A stretch of 31,840 nucleotides of DNA, taken from the NCBI GenBank assembly GCA_964448305.1, contig CAYUWB010000013.1, positions 1 through 31,840 of the forward strand, read 5' to 3'. Source of the DNA: Thioglobus_C sp964448305 (GTDB lineage Bacteria > Pseudomonadota > Gammaproteobacteria > PS1 > Pseudothioglobaceae). The translations under genes and the position numbers were made by a program. Below, in pieces: positions 13,320 to 21,950 of this stretch; positions within the stretch are counted from its first letter, which is position 1, and the number at the start of each line of letters is the position of its first letter. A model generated the notes under the pieces. That model was not told where the DNA came from. It was given only the letters and a program-made list of their open reading frames with translations, and did not search any database.

Positions 13320-14444
13320 TTAAACGAGAATATTTTTAAGTATCTGATAGTAGATATCAGTCAAATCATCTAGATCTTGCACACTAACACATTCATCAAC
13401 TTGGTGAATAGTTGCATTTAAAGGACCTAACTCAACTACTTGAGCATCCAATATAGGCGCAATAAAACGACCATCAGAGGTGCCGCCTGAGGTAGATAAT
13501 TCTGTATTGATACCTTTAATTGTCTTAATAGCATCTACACAACTGGTCACTAAATCACCTTTCGGGGTTAAAAATGGGTAACCTGAATGCTCCCAATCAA
13601 GTTGATACTCAAGGCCATGCTTCTCCAAAATGTCTGTCACTCTTTGTTGTAACTCTTCGTGAGTAGATTCGGTCGAATATCTAAAGTTAAAAACAACTTC
13701 GATATCGCCAGGAATAACATTGGTTACGCCAGTACCAGCATGAATGTTAGAAATTTGAAAACTGGTTGCCGGAAAGTACTCATTCCCATCATCCCACATC
13801 TCATTGCACAGATCATTCAGCGCTGGCACGCCTAAATGAATTGGGTTATTAGCCAAATGCGGATAAGCTATATGACCCTGCTTCCCGATAATGGTTAAAC
13901 GACCATTAAGTGAGCCTCGACGACCATTTTTAATCACATCGCCCAACTGACTAGTTGAAGATGGCTCACCAACCAAACAATAATCAACATTTTGTCCTAC
14001 AGCATTTAAATGTTCACAAACCTTAACCGTGCCATCAACTGCAGGACCTTCTTCATCAGAGGTAATTAAAAAACCAACAGAACCTTTATGATCAGGAAAA
14101 TCTTTAACAAAACGCTCAGTCGCAACCACCATCGCTGCCAGCGAACCTTTCATATCAGCTGCACCTCTACCGTACAGCATGCCGTCTTTAATAGCAGGCT
14201 CAAACGGGTCTGTTTGCCAATCTGCACCAACTGGCACAACATCAGTATGACCTGCAAAAACAAACATTGGAGCTGCGTTGCCGTGAGTCGCCCAAAAGTT
14301 ATCAACTTCACCAAATTTTAAATCATCAACGGCAAACCCAATTTTTTTAAGACGCTCAGTCATTATCGCCTGACAACCTTTATCTTCAGGTGTAACAGAG
14401 GCTCGGGAAATTAAATCTTTTGCTAGCTGTAAAGTATCACTCAT
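13320..14444 (-). CDS. dapE: Succinyl-diaminopimelate desuccinylase
   Basis: The 374-residue M20-family metallohydrolase removes succinate from N-succinyl-diaminopimelate in the lysine and peptidoglycan precursor pathway. Zinc ligands are visible in FAGHTDVVP (His), GRGAADMKGS (Asp) and TSDEEGPAVDGT (Glu). The dimerisation domain follows in the middle (about 180-290), and SGGTSDGRF near the C-terminus is the DapE signature. It lies 6 bases after ccmI and 5 before trmD. The lysine pathway is split between this unit and dapA at 9852-10742. Confidence 0.95.
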   Translation of the reverse strand: MSDTLQLAKDLISRASVTPEDKGCQAIMTERLKKIGFAVDDLKFGEVDNFWATHGNAAPMFVFAGHTDVVPVGADWQTDPFEPAIKDGMLYGRGAADMKGSLAAMVVATERFVKDFPDHKGSVGFLITSDEEGPAVDGTVKVCEHLNAVGQNVDYCLVGEPSSTSQLGDVIKNGRRGSLNGRLTIIGKQGHIAYPHLANNPIHLGVPALNDLCNEMWDDGNEYFPATSFQISNIHAGTGVTNVIPGDIEVVFNFRYSTESTHEELQQRVTDILEKHGLEYQLDWEHSGYPFLTPKGDLVTSCVDAIKTIKGINTELSTSGGTSDGRFIAPILDAQVVELGPLNATIHQVDECVSVQDLDDLTDIYYQILKNILV

Positions 14445-14450
14445 ACGCTG

Positions 14451-15626
14451 CTATTCTACCTTCAAATCAACGGTTGGATTGTCTCTGACATTGATCACTT
14501 GACTAACTGTCTGTATATCTCTAGGTTGCTTCATGGCGGAGCCAGATTGACTTAAACGAACAACAGCGACAATTTCACCAGACTGTGATAGCTTTTTCGT
14601 CGGCATGACTGAGTCTAAGTCTGTTAACGTTATAGTGTCTTTAAAATCTTTGACTCGAATCTTTTGAATTGCAATTGGCATTGGTCTGCCTTGAGCCGCT
14701 TTGACATAAATCATTAAATAGTGATCTGCAAACTCTGTTTTGCGTAAACGCTCGGACAATGTCACGTTAATCACGACTTGATGCTCCGGCATTGGCTTGC
14801 CTTGTATTTGCGCCAATTCAACCAAGATATCTTCTAAGAGCGGGCGGTCTGGATGGTCTTGAGGTAATAACGATAATGCTTTTTCCCATAATTGACGAGA
14901 CAAATCAAATTCTTGAGCATTGACTGCAACCAGCCCAGCCAAATACAAGGCGTCCGGCGCGTTAGGGTTGACCTCTAGAGCCTCTCTAACTAAAGTAGAT
15001 GCACGGCCTGTAAATTGATCATTTTGAGAGGTAGCAATAGCAGAGGCGTATTCCACCAACATTGAAACATTTTTTGAATTCAGTTGATAAGAGCGCTCGT
15101 AAGCAACCAAAGAGCCTTCAATATCATTCAATTCAAATGAAACCAAACCCAATGTCTGCCAAGCCTCGAAATCATCTGGCTTTTCTATCAAGTATTGTTT
15201 AAGTTCATTCATACTTTGTTCTAAACTCGGCGCCTCTGACTGATTAACTACTTCAGGTACTGGCGCAACACTTGGTTGGGGAGTTAAAAATTGATAAATA
15301 CCTAAAGATGCAACAACTAAAAAGACAACCATCAAACCAATTGACCATAACGGAATATTTTTTTGAACAAGGGTGTCTGCACTTGTTGTTTGATTTAACT
15401 CTATTGCTAATGTTTGAGTAATTTCCTGTTTAGCTTGATTAAACTCACTTTCATCAATCAGATTTTGCTTTAAATCTTGCTCTAATTCTGCTTGTTTTTG
15501 TTTACCTAGCGCAATGTTAGATTTTTCAAGATTGAACAAGTTGCTCTTGAGAGGGTGTTTTAAAAACCAAACCAACCAAGCAGTGGAAACTACAATCATT
15601 AAAATAAACCACATCATCATGCTCAT
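14451..15626 (-). CDS. ccmI: Cytochrome c biogenesis protein CcmI (CycH)
   Basis: The 391-residue membrane protein has an N-terminal helix (about 3-22) and a charged segment of CcmI type (QKQAELEQDLKQNLIDESEF). A second helix lies at about 92-114, followed by tetratricopeptide repeats (about 135-270, AWQTLGLVSFELNDIEGSLV and following). The periplasmic C-terminal domain contains QSGSAMKQPRD. CcmI holds apocytochrome c for haem attachment by the CcmF/CcmH machinery. It overlaps ccmF by 4 bases (ATGA). The usual ccmG and ccmH between ccmF and ccmI are missing from this locus. Confidence 0.88.
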   Translation of the reverse strand: MSMMMWFILMIVVSTAWLVWFLKHPLKSNLFNLEKSNIALGKQKQAELEQDLKQNLIDESEFNQAKQEITQTLAIELNQTTSADTLVQKNIPLWSIGLMVVFLVVASLGIYQFLTPQPSVAPVPEVVNQSEAPSLEQSMNELKQYLIEKPDDFEAWQTLGLVSFELNDIEGSLVAYERSYQLNSKNVSMLVEYASAIATSQNDQFTGRASTLVREALEVNPNAPDALYLAGLVAVNAQEFDLSRQLWEKALSLLPQDHPDRPLLEDILVELAQIQGKPMPEHQVVINVTLSERLRKTEFADHYLMIYVKAAQGRPMPIAIQKIRVKDFKDTITLTDLDSVMPTKKLSQSGEIVAVVRLSQSGSAMKQPRDIQTVSQVINVRDNPTVDLKVE

Positions 15627-17557
15627 GATTTAACCTTCAAGCGACGTACAGCAGTCTTCTGGAAGGATAAACGATAACGCCTATCAAAGGCAGCCAGTAA
15701 AGCGCCTAACGCAATCAAGATTCCACCCAGCCAAATTAAACGAATTAGTGGTTTATAATACAATCTCAAGCTCCAAGCATCATCTCCTAAAGATTCGCCT
15801 AGAGCAACATATAAATCACGATAAAGCGATGGGTCAATTGCTGCTTCAGTCATAGGCATACCAGTAACATATTGGCGTTTTTCAGGCTTTAGAGTGGCAA
15901 TCTTATCACCTGCGTACGCAACTTCAACGACACCTTTTTGACCTTGATAGTTTTCATAATTAAAATTGTCAACCCCTTTAAAAGTGAATTGATAACCTTT
16001 AATATCAACGGTTTCATTTAATGTCATTTTTAAGTCTTTTTCTATTCCATATTGCGTAGTCACTGTTGCACCCAATAAAAATACAGCAATACCAATATGC
16101 GCCAAAAGCATGCCAAAAAATGCAGCACTTGGCTTGCCTTTTTGTTGTAATCGTTGGGCAAGCAATACTAAAGAGTGCAGTACAATCCAAATAAACAAGA
16201 ACACAGCCAATAATACAAAAATTTTATCTGTTAGATATAGGGCGACCAAAAATAACGCAGCGACACCAATCCACACAGTTTTCAATAAGTCAAACACTCG
16301 ACTCGTATTGTCTTTTTTCCAACGTAAAAAAGGCCCTATCACCATGGCCAATACGGCCGGAATCATAATCGGCACAAACACCGCGTCAAAATAAGGAGGA
16401 CCAACTGAAATTTTTCCTAAGCCTAATGAATCTAGCAAGAGCGGGTAAAGCGTACCTAGAAACACACTTAACATTGCCGCAACTAGCAGTATATTATTAA
16501 TTAATAACCCGCTTTCTCTTGATAAAGGCGCAAAACTATTGCTACTACGCATCAAGCTTGCACGCCACGCATACAATATTAATGAGCCTCCAATCACAAT
16601 CACCAAGAATATCAGAATAAACAAACCTCTATCGGGGTCTGAAGCAAACGAATGCACTGAAGTTAAAATACCTGAGCGCACCAAAAAAGTGCCTAGTAAG
16701 CTCAGAGAGAATCCAGAAATTGCTAACAATACAGTCCAATGCTTAAACGCGCCACGCTTTTCACTCACACTAAGCGAGTGCACCAACGCAGTCGCTACCA
16801 ACCACGGCATAAATGAAGCGTTTTCTACCGGATCCCAAAACCACCAGCCACCCCAGCCTAATTCATAATATGCCCACCAAGAGCCGAGCGTAATGCCAAC
16901 AGTTAAAAAGGCCCAAGCAACCAACGTCCAGGGGCGTGACCAGCGCAACCAAGTAGAATCTAATTGCCCGCGCACCAATGAAGACAAGACAAAAGCAAAA
17001 GGAATGGCTAGTCCAACATAGCCCATGTACAACATTGGCGGGTGAATAATCAGGCCAAAATCTTGTAATAATGGATTTAACTCTCGCCCTTGCAAAGGAA
17101 TAATATCCAAACGTTCAAATGGATTAGAAGTTAACAATAAAAATAGTAAAAATCCAATACTAACAAAACCTAAAACAACCAAAATATGGTTAAGCACTTC
17201 AGCTGGTAAGCGTTTTGAGAAAAGCGATACTGCAACACTCCAGCCTGCTAGAATCATCGCCCATAATAATAATGAACCTTCATGTGCACCCCATACGGCC
17301 GAAATTTTGAACATAGTTGGTAATTCAGTATTAGAATTATTAGCCACGTATTTAACTGAAAAATCATCGATAATGAAGGCATTCATTAACACTGCAAACG
17401 AAACAATAATCCAAAAAAACTGACCCCACAATAATGGTTTTGCCAATTGCGCTAACGCAACGTTATTTTTAACCATGCCTAGGATTGGCAAAGAAATCTG
17501 CAATAGTGCAAAAACCAAGGCTAAAATTAACGCAAAGTGTCCAATCTCAACTAACAT
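15623..17557 (-). CDS. ccmF: Cytochrome c haem lyase subunit CcmF
   Basis: The 644-residue polytopic membrane protein has about 15 helices. It carries the tryptophan-rich haem-handling motif WGGWWFWDPVENASFMPW at about 230-250. Conserved histidines lie in VWGAHEGSLLLW, IIHPPMLYMGYVG, SVHSFASDPDRG and the later GMLLAHIGIAVF. CcmF transfers haem from CcmE to apocytochrome c in the periplasm. It begins 6 bases after serB and overlaps ccmI. Neighbouring ccmABCDE genes are not in the window. Confidence 0.95.
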   Translation of the reverse strand: MLVEIGHFALILALVFALLQISLPILGMVKNNVALAQLAKPLLWGQFFWIIVSFAVLMNAFIIDDFSVKYVANNSNTELPTMFKISAVWGAHEGSLLLWAMILAGWSVAVSLFSKRLPAEVLNHILVVLGFVSIGFLLFLLLTSNPFERLDIIPLQGRELNPLLQDFGLIIHPPMLYMGYVGLAIPFAFVLSSLVRGQLDSTWLRWSRPWTLVAWAFLTVGITLGSWWAYYELGWGGWWFWDPVENASFMPWLVATALVHSLSVSEKRGAFKHWTVLLAISGFSLSLLGTFLVRSGILTSVHSFASDPDRGLFILIFLVIVIGGSLILYAWRASLMRSSNSFAPLSRESGLLINNILLVAAMLSVFLGTLYPLLLDSLGLGKISVGPPYFDAVFVPIMIPAVLAMVIGPFLRWKKDNTSRVFDLLKTVWIGVAALFLVALYLTDKIFVLLAVFLFIWIVLHSLVLLAQRLQQKGKPSAAFFGMLLAHIGIAVFLLGATVTTQYGIEKDLKMTLNETVDIKGYQFTFKGVDNFNYENYQGQKGVVEVAYAGDKIATLKPEKRQYVTGMPMTEAAIDPSLYRDLYVALGESLGDDAWSLRLYYKPLIRLIWLGGILIALGALLAAFDRRYRLSFQKTAVRRLKVKS

Positions 17558-17563
17558 ATAAAT

Positions 17564-18382
17564 TTACTCATCAAACAAATCTACTATTTTATCTAAGCCA
17601 CCAAAACTAATGACGATATTTGCTTGTTTGATTACTGAAGGTTTTGCATGATAAGCTACTGACAATCCGGCAATTGACATCATTTCTAGATCATTGGCGC
17701 CGTCACCAGCTACAATAACTTGATTAGGTGATATATCGTACTGCTCACACAATTCAACAACAAATTCAGCCTTTGCCGTAGCATTAATAATTGACCCCTG
17801 AGTGATGCCTGTTAATTGATTATTCTCAACATCTAATTCATTCGCACGAGCATGATCAAGCCCAATGTCTTGAGCTAAACGATTGGTAAAATAGGTAAAC
17901 CCGCCAGAAACAACCGCGCTATAAATATCCTTACCTTTAAAAAATTGAATTAAGTCCTCACCGCCAGGGTTGACTTGTAATCGCTCAGTGTAAACTTGAT
18001 TTAATACCGCAACATCTAATCCTTTTAATAAGGCTACTCGCTCAATCAATGATGCATTAAAATCTAACTCTCCCTGCATGGCACGCTCTGTAATAGCAGC
18101 CACTTGAGGCTTTAAATCAGCAAAATCAGCAATCTCATCAATGCACTCAATATTAATTAAAGTTGAGTCCATGTCACTGACAAATAATTTTATTTGTGAA
18201 AAATCGATCTCAGGTAGATAATTAAAATCAGTTGAATATGTTTGTCTTAACGCATTAAGATCAACCGTTTGATCAGTATAAAGACGAATATGACCATTGT
18301 AAGGCTTGATATCGCAATGGTAAGTTGCCGAAATATTGGTTGCAATCTCTAAATCAGTACTGTGTTGAATGATTGTTTGCAT
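17564..18382 (-). CDS. serB: Phosphoserine phosphatase
   Basis: The 272-residue HAD-family enzyme dephosphorylates phosphoserine to serine. Motif I is VSDMDSTLINIECIDEIAD with the nucleophilic Asp. Motif II is AVVSGGFTYFT, and motif IV is VAGDGANDLEMM. The N-terminal region (1-65) is the divergent regulatory part seen in gammaproteobacterial SerB. I start at the ATG at 18382: an open frame continues upstream, but that extension is the tRNA-Leu gene read as protein. The ATG is only five bases from the tRNA 3' end and has no Shine-Dalgarno. Confidence 0.92.
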   Translation of the reverse strand: MQTIIQHSTDLEIATNISATYHCDIKPYNGHIRLYTDQTVDLNALRQTYSTDFNYLPEIDFSQIKLFVSDMDSTLINIECIDEIADFADLKPQVAAITERAMQGELDFNASLIERVALLKGLDVAVLNQVYTERLQVNPGGEDLIQFFKGKDIYSAVVSGGFTYFTNRLAQDIGLDHARANELDVENNQLTGITQGSIINATAKAEFVVELCEQYDISPNQVIVAGDGANDLEMMSIAGLSVAYHAKPSVIKQANIVISFGGLDKIVDLFDE

Positions 18383-18387
18383 AACTA

Positions 18388-18472
18388 TGGTGCGGAAGGA
18401 GAGACTCGAACTCTCACGTCTTACGACACTGGAACCTAAATCCAGCGTGTCTACCAATTCCACCACTCCCGC
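18388..18472 (-). tRNA. tRNA-Leu (anticodon UAG)
   Basis: The 85-base gene folds fully: acceptor stem GCGGGAG with CTTCCGC (one G-U), D-arm with AATTGGTAGACAC, anticodon stem CTGGA/TCCAG with loop TTTAGGT, a long variable arm typical of type II tRNAs, and T-arm GAGAG-TTCGAGT-CTCTC. Discriminator A73 and an encoded CCA end follow. The anticodon TAG reads CUN leucine codons. serB begins five bases downstream on the same strand. Confidence 0.97.
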
Positions 18473-18506
18473 ATTTATTGAACACCCCTAAGGATGAAGA
18501 TTTGAA

Positions 18507-18535
18507 ATTATACCTAATTAATGTTACAGTGATAA
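18507..18535 (-). promoter_or_regulatory. Probable promoter for tRNA-Leu and serB
   Basis: On the minus strand TTATCA (18530-18535) and a perfect TATAAT (18507-18512) are 17 bases apart, giving a start about 30 bases before the tRNA. It overlaps a weaker plus-strand candidate for the DUF2892 gene: TTGAAA at 18502-18507 and TACAGT at 18525-18530, also 17 bases apart. Confidence 0.5.
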
Positions 18536-18559
18536 CTTTCAAACTATGAGGTGAGAAGT

Positions 18560-18769
18560 ATGACAGTAAATAATGCAGTATCGGCTATGGCTGGTGTTAT
18601 TGTAATGGTTTCATTACTATTAGGCTCTGAGGTAATTTCCTCAGCCATATATCAAAATTCTAACTGGCTATGGCTAACCGGCTTTGTTGGTTTTAACTTA
18701 TTTCAATCAGCTTTTACTGGATTTTGTCCTGGTGCTATGGTTGCCAAAGCACTCGGCGCTACCGATAAG
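18560..18769 (+). CDS. Small inner-membrane protein, DUF2892 family
   Basis: The roughly 70-residue protein has two membrane helices (about 7-25 and 34-55). It ends with FQSAFTGFCPGAMVAKALG, the FTGFCP segment characteristic of DUF2892 proteins. The same domain is found alone or fused to rhodanese domains as in YgaP. The conserved Cys suggests a link to sulfur chemistry, but no activity is known to me. The start is the ATG at 18560, five bases after GAGGTGAG; an upstream in-frame GTG is less likely. The stop TAA ends at 18772. Confidence 0.85.
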
Positions 18770-18778
18770 TAAGAATAG

Positions 18779-18802
18779 AAAAAAGGGCTTCGGCCCTTTT
18801 TT
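18779..18802. terminator. Bidirectional terminator between the DUF2892 gene and cysG
   Basis: A ten-base stem AAAAAAGGGC / GCCCTTTTTT with the very stable TTCG tetraloop sits between the convergent genes. It serves both strands. The last bases of the T arm overlap the cysG stop codon at 18801-18803. Confidence 0.92.
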
Positions 18803-20183
18803 ATTGCTGATCAAACCAGTTAAGTTTTTCACGCAATTTAACTACCTCGCCAACAATAATTAAGGTTGGCGCATGAATGGTTGTATTTTCAACCAATTCG
18901 GGTAGCCCCGACAACGTGGTCACATAAACTTGATGATCAGGTGTAGTACCTTTTTCAACCAATGCCACTGGCATATCACCACGCATACCATGTGCAATCA
19001 ACTGCTCAGATAAATGCTTAGAACCTACTAATGCCATATAAAAAACAATGGTTTGTTGTTCAACTGCCAGCTCATCCCACGGCAAATTCATACTGCCGTC
19101 TTTAAGGTGCCCCGTTACAAAACGACAAGATTGCGAGTAATCTCGATGCGTTAAAGGTATACCGGAATATGTCGAACAACCTGATGCAGCTGTAATACCT
19201 GGCACTACCTGGAATGGGACGCCGTTTTCTGCGAGTGTTTCAATCTCTTCACCACCTCGGCCAAAAATAAAAGGATCACCGCCTTTTAAGCGACAAACAC
19301 GTCGACCTTGTTTAGCCAAATCAACCAGTAATTGATTAATATCACCTTGAGGAACTGCATGATTGTCACGTTCTTTTCCTACATAAATCAACTCTGCATC
19401 ACGACGCACAAGCTCCATCACGCCGTCAGAAACCAAACGATCGTACAAAATAACATCAGCTTGCTGCATCAAGCGTAGTGCTTTAAAAGTTAGCAAATCT
19501 GGGTCACCCGGACCGCCGCCAACTAGATAAACTTCACCAACACCACTATCCCTACTGCCATCAAGTTGCGCTTGTAAATCTGCCTTAGCTTCATCAACCT
19601 TGCCAGAGAATACTTTTTCAGCAACAATGCCAGAAAAAGTCTTTTCCCAAAAATAACGTCGATCTTCAATATTATTAAATTTTGCTTTAACCTGGTCTCT
19701 AAAATTTCCTGCAAGCTCTGCTAACTTTCCATACGCATGAGGAATAGTGCTTTCGAGTTTTGCACGAATGAGACGCGCCAAAACAGGCGCCTTTCCTGCT
19801 GATGAAATAGCAATCACAATCGGTGAACGATCTACAATAGATGGCATGACAAATGAACACAATTCTGGAGAATCGACTACATTGACTGGAATATTGGCCG
19901 ACTTGGCGAGTGCTGACACCTGTGCATTTAGCTTTGAATCATCAGTTGCTGACACAATCAGTACTTGGGAGTCGATATCTGTTGCTTCAAACGCTTTTTC
20001 AATGTGATTAATTTTATTGTCTTTAACCAGTTTTTCTATACCACTACAGCACTCTTTCGATACACAAGTAATGGCTGCATTCGCCTTTAATAGCAGATTG
20101 ATTTTACGCAATGCGATATCGCCACCACCAATCACTAGACAAGGTTTTTGTTTAATATCAATAAAAATAGGCAGGTAATTCAT
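18801..20183 (-). CDS. cysG: Siroheme synthase, trifunctional CysG
   Basis: The 460-residue enzyme makes siroheme, the cofactor of sulfite and nitrite reductases. The N-terminal half (about 1-200) is the NAD-dependent precorrin-2 dehydrogenase/ferrochelatase, with the Rossmann motif VIGGGDIALRK and SPIVIAISSAGKAPVLAR. The C-terminal half (about 215-460) is uroporphyrinogen-III C-methyltransferase, with VYLVGGGPGDPDLLT, LYDRLVS and VVPGITAASG. The ATG at 20183 is chosen because the Rossmann domain begins directly after it; the ribosome site is weak. It is divergent from the Cys-rich gene at 20248. Confidence 0.95.
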   Translation of the reverse strand: MNYLPIFIDIKQKPCLVIGGGDIALRKINLLLKANAAITCVSKECCSGIEKLVKDNKINHIEKAFEATDIDSQVLIVSATDDSKLNAQVSALAKSANIPVNVVDSPELCSFVMPSIVDRSPIVIAISSAGKAPVLARLIRAKLESTIPHAYGKLAELAGNFRDQVKAKFNNIEDRRYFWEKTFSGIVAEKVFSGKVDEAKADLQAQLDGSRDSGVGEVYLVGGGPGDPDLLTFKALRLMQQADVILYDRLVSDGVMELVRRDAELIYVGKERDNHAVPQGDINQLLVDLAKQGRRVCRLKGGDPFIFGRGGEEIETLAENGVPFQVVPGITAASGCSTYSGIPLTHRDYSQSCRFVTGHLKDGSMNLPWDELAVEQQTIVFYMALVGSKHLSEQLIAHGMRGDMPVALVEKGTTPDHQVYVTTLSGLPELVENTTIHAPTLIIVGEVVKLREKLNWFDQQ

Positions 20184-20213
20184 AAGCCATTTAGCGCTAA
20201 AATAAAAGCTACT

Positions 20214-20221
20214 ATTATAAT
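20214..20221. promoter_or_regulatory. Possible shared, palindromic -10 element
   Basis: The self-complementary sequence ATTATAAT gives a TATAAT on both strands, midway between the divergent starts of cysG (20183) and the gene at 20248. No good -35 is seen on either side. Confidence 0.3.
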
Positions 20222-20247
20222 GTCTAAGCAACAATTAAAGTATTGTT

Positions 20248-20655
20248 ATGAGTATTGACCATTACACCTGTCCTTTTTCACATTTAATTCTAAGCGGACG
20301 GTGTGGGTGTCAACACAGCGCCAAAGATTGTATTGCAGAAAAAGAATTTGGCGCCTGCTTGAATGAAAACTCTTCAACAGATTGTCAATCGCTATATCAC
20401 CATTTAAGAGACAACAGTGACTTTGCACTCAAAGCGCACCACCAGTCTAGCTTGTCAGTAGGACAACAATCTAAAATAAAAATGGGTGGTTTGCTTGCCT
20501 TACAAGAAATCCTTACTGATTTAGACACCGAAAATATTAATAATATCGTTACACTGGTTACATTAACTAAGCAAAATTACCATGGTTTTGAAAAAATTCC
20601 ATTTTCCCAACTAATGCCTAAAATCTCTAAATTTAAATTCAGAAACCGACCGTAA
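20248..20655 (+). CDS. Conserved-looking Cys-rich protein of unknown function
   Basis: I do not recognise a named family. The 135-residue protein is soluble, with no signal peptide or membrane helix. Its first 50 residues contain six Cys (positions 8, 19, 21, 28, 37 and 46) in the pattern YTCPFSH...RCGCQHSAKDCIAEKEFGACL...DCQSLYHHL. This could bind an iron-sulfur cluster or zinc. The rest is Cys-free, mostly helical, with KIKMGGLLALQEIL. It diverges from cysG, which suggests but does not prove a role near siroheme or sulfur metabolism. It converges on hda with a 7-base gap. Confidence 0.7.
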   Translation: MSIDHYTCPFSHLILSGRCGCQHSAKDCIAEKEFGACLNENSSTDCQSLYHHLRDNSDFALKAHHQSSLSVGQQSKIKMGGLLALQEILTDLDTENINNIVTLVTLTKQNYHGFEKIPFSQLMPKISKFKFRNRP

Positions 20656-20662
20656 TAATTGA

Positions 20663-21337
20663 TTAGACTTCTAACACCTGCTTAATAAGAGGGATGGTTA
20701 TTTTATTTTTTTGTTGTAAAGACGCCTCATCCAACTGATTAATAGCATTTATCAAATCTGCCAAATCTCGTGAATAATATTTAAACAAATAATCATAAAT
20801 TTTTCGGTCAATCTTTAAATTTCGATCATTCATCTGTTGTTGAATAATGTCTTTTTTAATTTTATCATCCAAACTTTCAAGACAAAAGGTAGTTGCCAAA
20901 GACAGGCGTGTTTTTAAATCTTTTAATAAGATTAATTCACCAGGTAATACCGGTCCGCTCAAAATCAATTTAACCGATGTATGAGTGGCTCGATTATAAA
21001 GATCAAATAATTCTTGCTGTTGACTCTCATCTAAATAATCAACATTATCAACACAAACCCAGGCATTATCTTCTAATCCATTTAGAATACCATCAGGCAT
21101 CTCTTGTGCAAAATCCAAATACACAACGCCCAGTGATCGTTCTAATGCTTCAAAAGCACAGCCCTGCAATAAGTGAGTTTTTCCGCTTGATTTTTCACCA
21201 TAAACATAAACAACTGAAGCGGAGGATTGATTAAATAGATTGGTTAAAAATTCAATAACTTGTTGATTCTTATCGCCGTCAAAATTACGCCAAAGCATTT
21301 TGGCATTAAGAGCAAAAGGCAAGCCTAATTGGTTCAT
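20663..21337 (-). CDS. hda: DnaA regulatory inactivator Hda
   Basis: The 224-residue AAA+ protein is a DnaA homologue without the DNA-binding domain. The N-terminal QLGLPF is the sliding-clamp-binding motif. Walker A is GEKSSGKTHLL, and Walker B is VCVDNVDYL. Clamp-bound Hda stimulates ATP hydrolysis by DnaA and so limits re-initiation. The start codon overlaps the pgsA stop by one base (TAATG). Placement beside purM-purN is common in gammaproteobacteria. Confidence 0.92.
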   Translation of the reverse strand: MNQLGLPFALNAKMLWRNFDGDKNQQVIEFLTNLFNQSSASVVYVYGEKSSGKTHLLQGCAFEALERSLGVVYLDFAQEMPDGILNGLEDNAWVCVDNVDYLDESQQQELFDLYNRATHTSVKLILSGPVLPGELILLKDLKTRLSLATTFCLESLDDKIKKDIIQQQMNDRNLKIDRKIYDYLFKYYSRDLADLINAINQLDEASLQQKNKITIPLIKQVLEV

Positions 21338-21900
21338 TATCGACGCTCTTGCAAAATAACCTGCTTAATCCAAATCCACATATAATCCGCACCACTAAGC
21401 ACTGTTGAAGTTGCCACAATAATAAAAAACATGTCCGTCCACTGAGACGGTATCGGATAAATTTGCGTAATAACCAAAAACAATACTAAAACAATTTGCA
21501 ACGCTGTATTAAACTTAGATAAATTTGAGGGTGACAGTAATTCATCTTGCGAAGCATCAGTGCCTAAAAAATAACCAACTGTGCCAGCTACAATCATAAC
21601 ATCACGCATAAAAACCAACACCAACAACCACAATGGCAATAAATCAATCACAAAGAGTGCTACAAAACTACTAACCAATAGTAATTTATCTGCCATAGGA
21701 TCTAGAATAGAGCCTAATCGGCTTTGATAAGAAAAGCGCTTGGCAATCCACCCATCTAGCGCATCAGTAACGCCTGCAATAAAAAATAAAATTATTGCTG
21801 CAGAATAATTATGATTTAACAAAGTCATTACAACTGGTACTGTTAAAATAATGCGTAAAATTGATAGTGCGTTTGGCAAAGAAGAAAGACTGAAATTCAT
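21337..21900 (-). CDS. pgsA: CDP-diacylglycerol-glycerol-3-phosphate phosphatidyltransferase
   Basis: The 187-residue membrane enzyme makes phosphatidylglycerophosphate, the first step to phosphatidylglycerol. The CDP-alcohol phosphotransferase motif appears as DALDGWIAKR...GSILDPMADK, with the catalytic Asp residues conserved. About five to six membrane helices follow from the hydrophobic profile. Other CDP-alcohol transferases share the motif; length and the LPNALSILRI N-terminus favour PgsA. It is cotranscribed with hda and diverges from purM. Confidence 0.88.
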   Translation of the reverse strand: MNFSLSSLPNALSILRIILTVPVVMTLLNHNYSAAIILFFIAGVTDALDGWIAKRFSYQSRLGSILDPMADKLLLVSSFVALFVIDLLPLWLLVLVFMRDVMIVAGTVGYFLGTDASQDELLSPSNLSKFNTALQIVLVLFLVITQIYPIPSQWTDMFFIIVATSTVLSGADYMWIWIKQVILQERR

Positions 21901-21950
21901 TTTTTGCTAGAAAAAAAATACTTAAAGATTAATTATACGGAAAAACCAAG

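Noticed and set aside
18383..18466. 28-residue N-terminal extension of serB in the same open frame
   Set aside because: The extension is the tRNA-Leu gene translated; the tRNA folds completely and the extension has no relation to SerB proteins.
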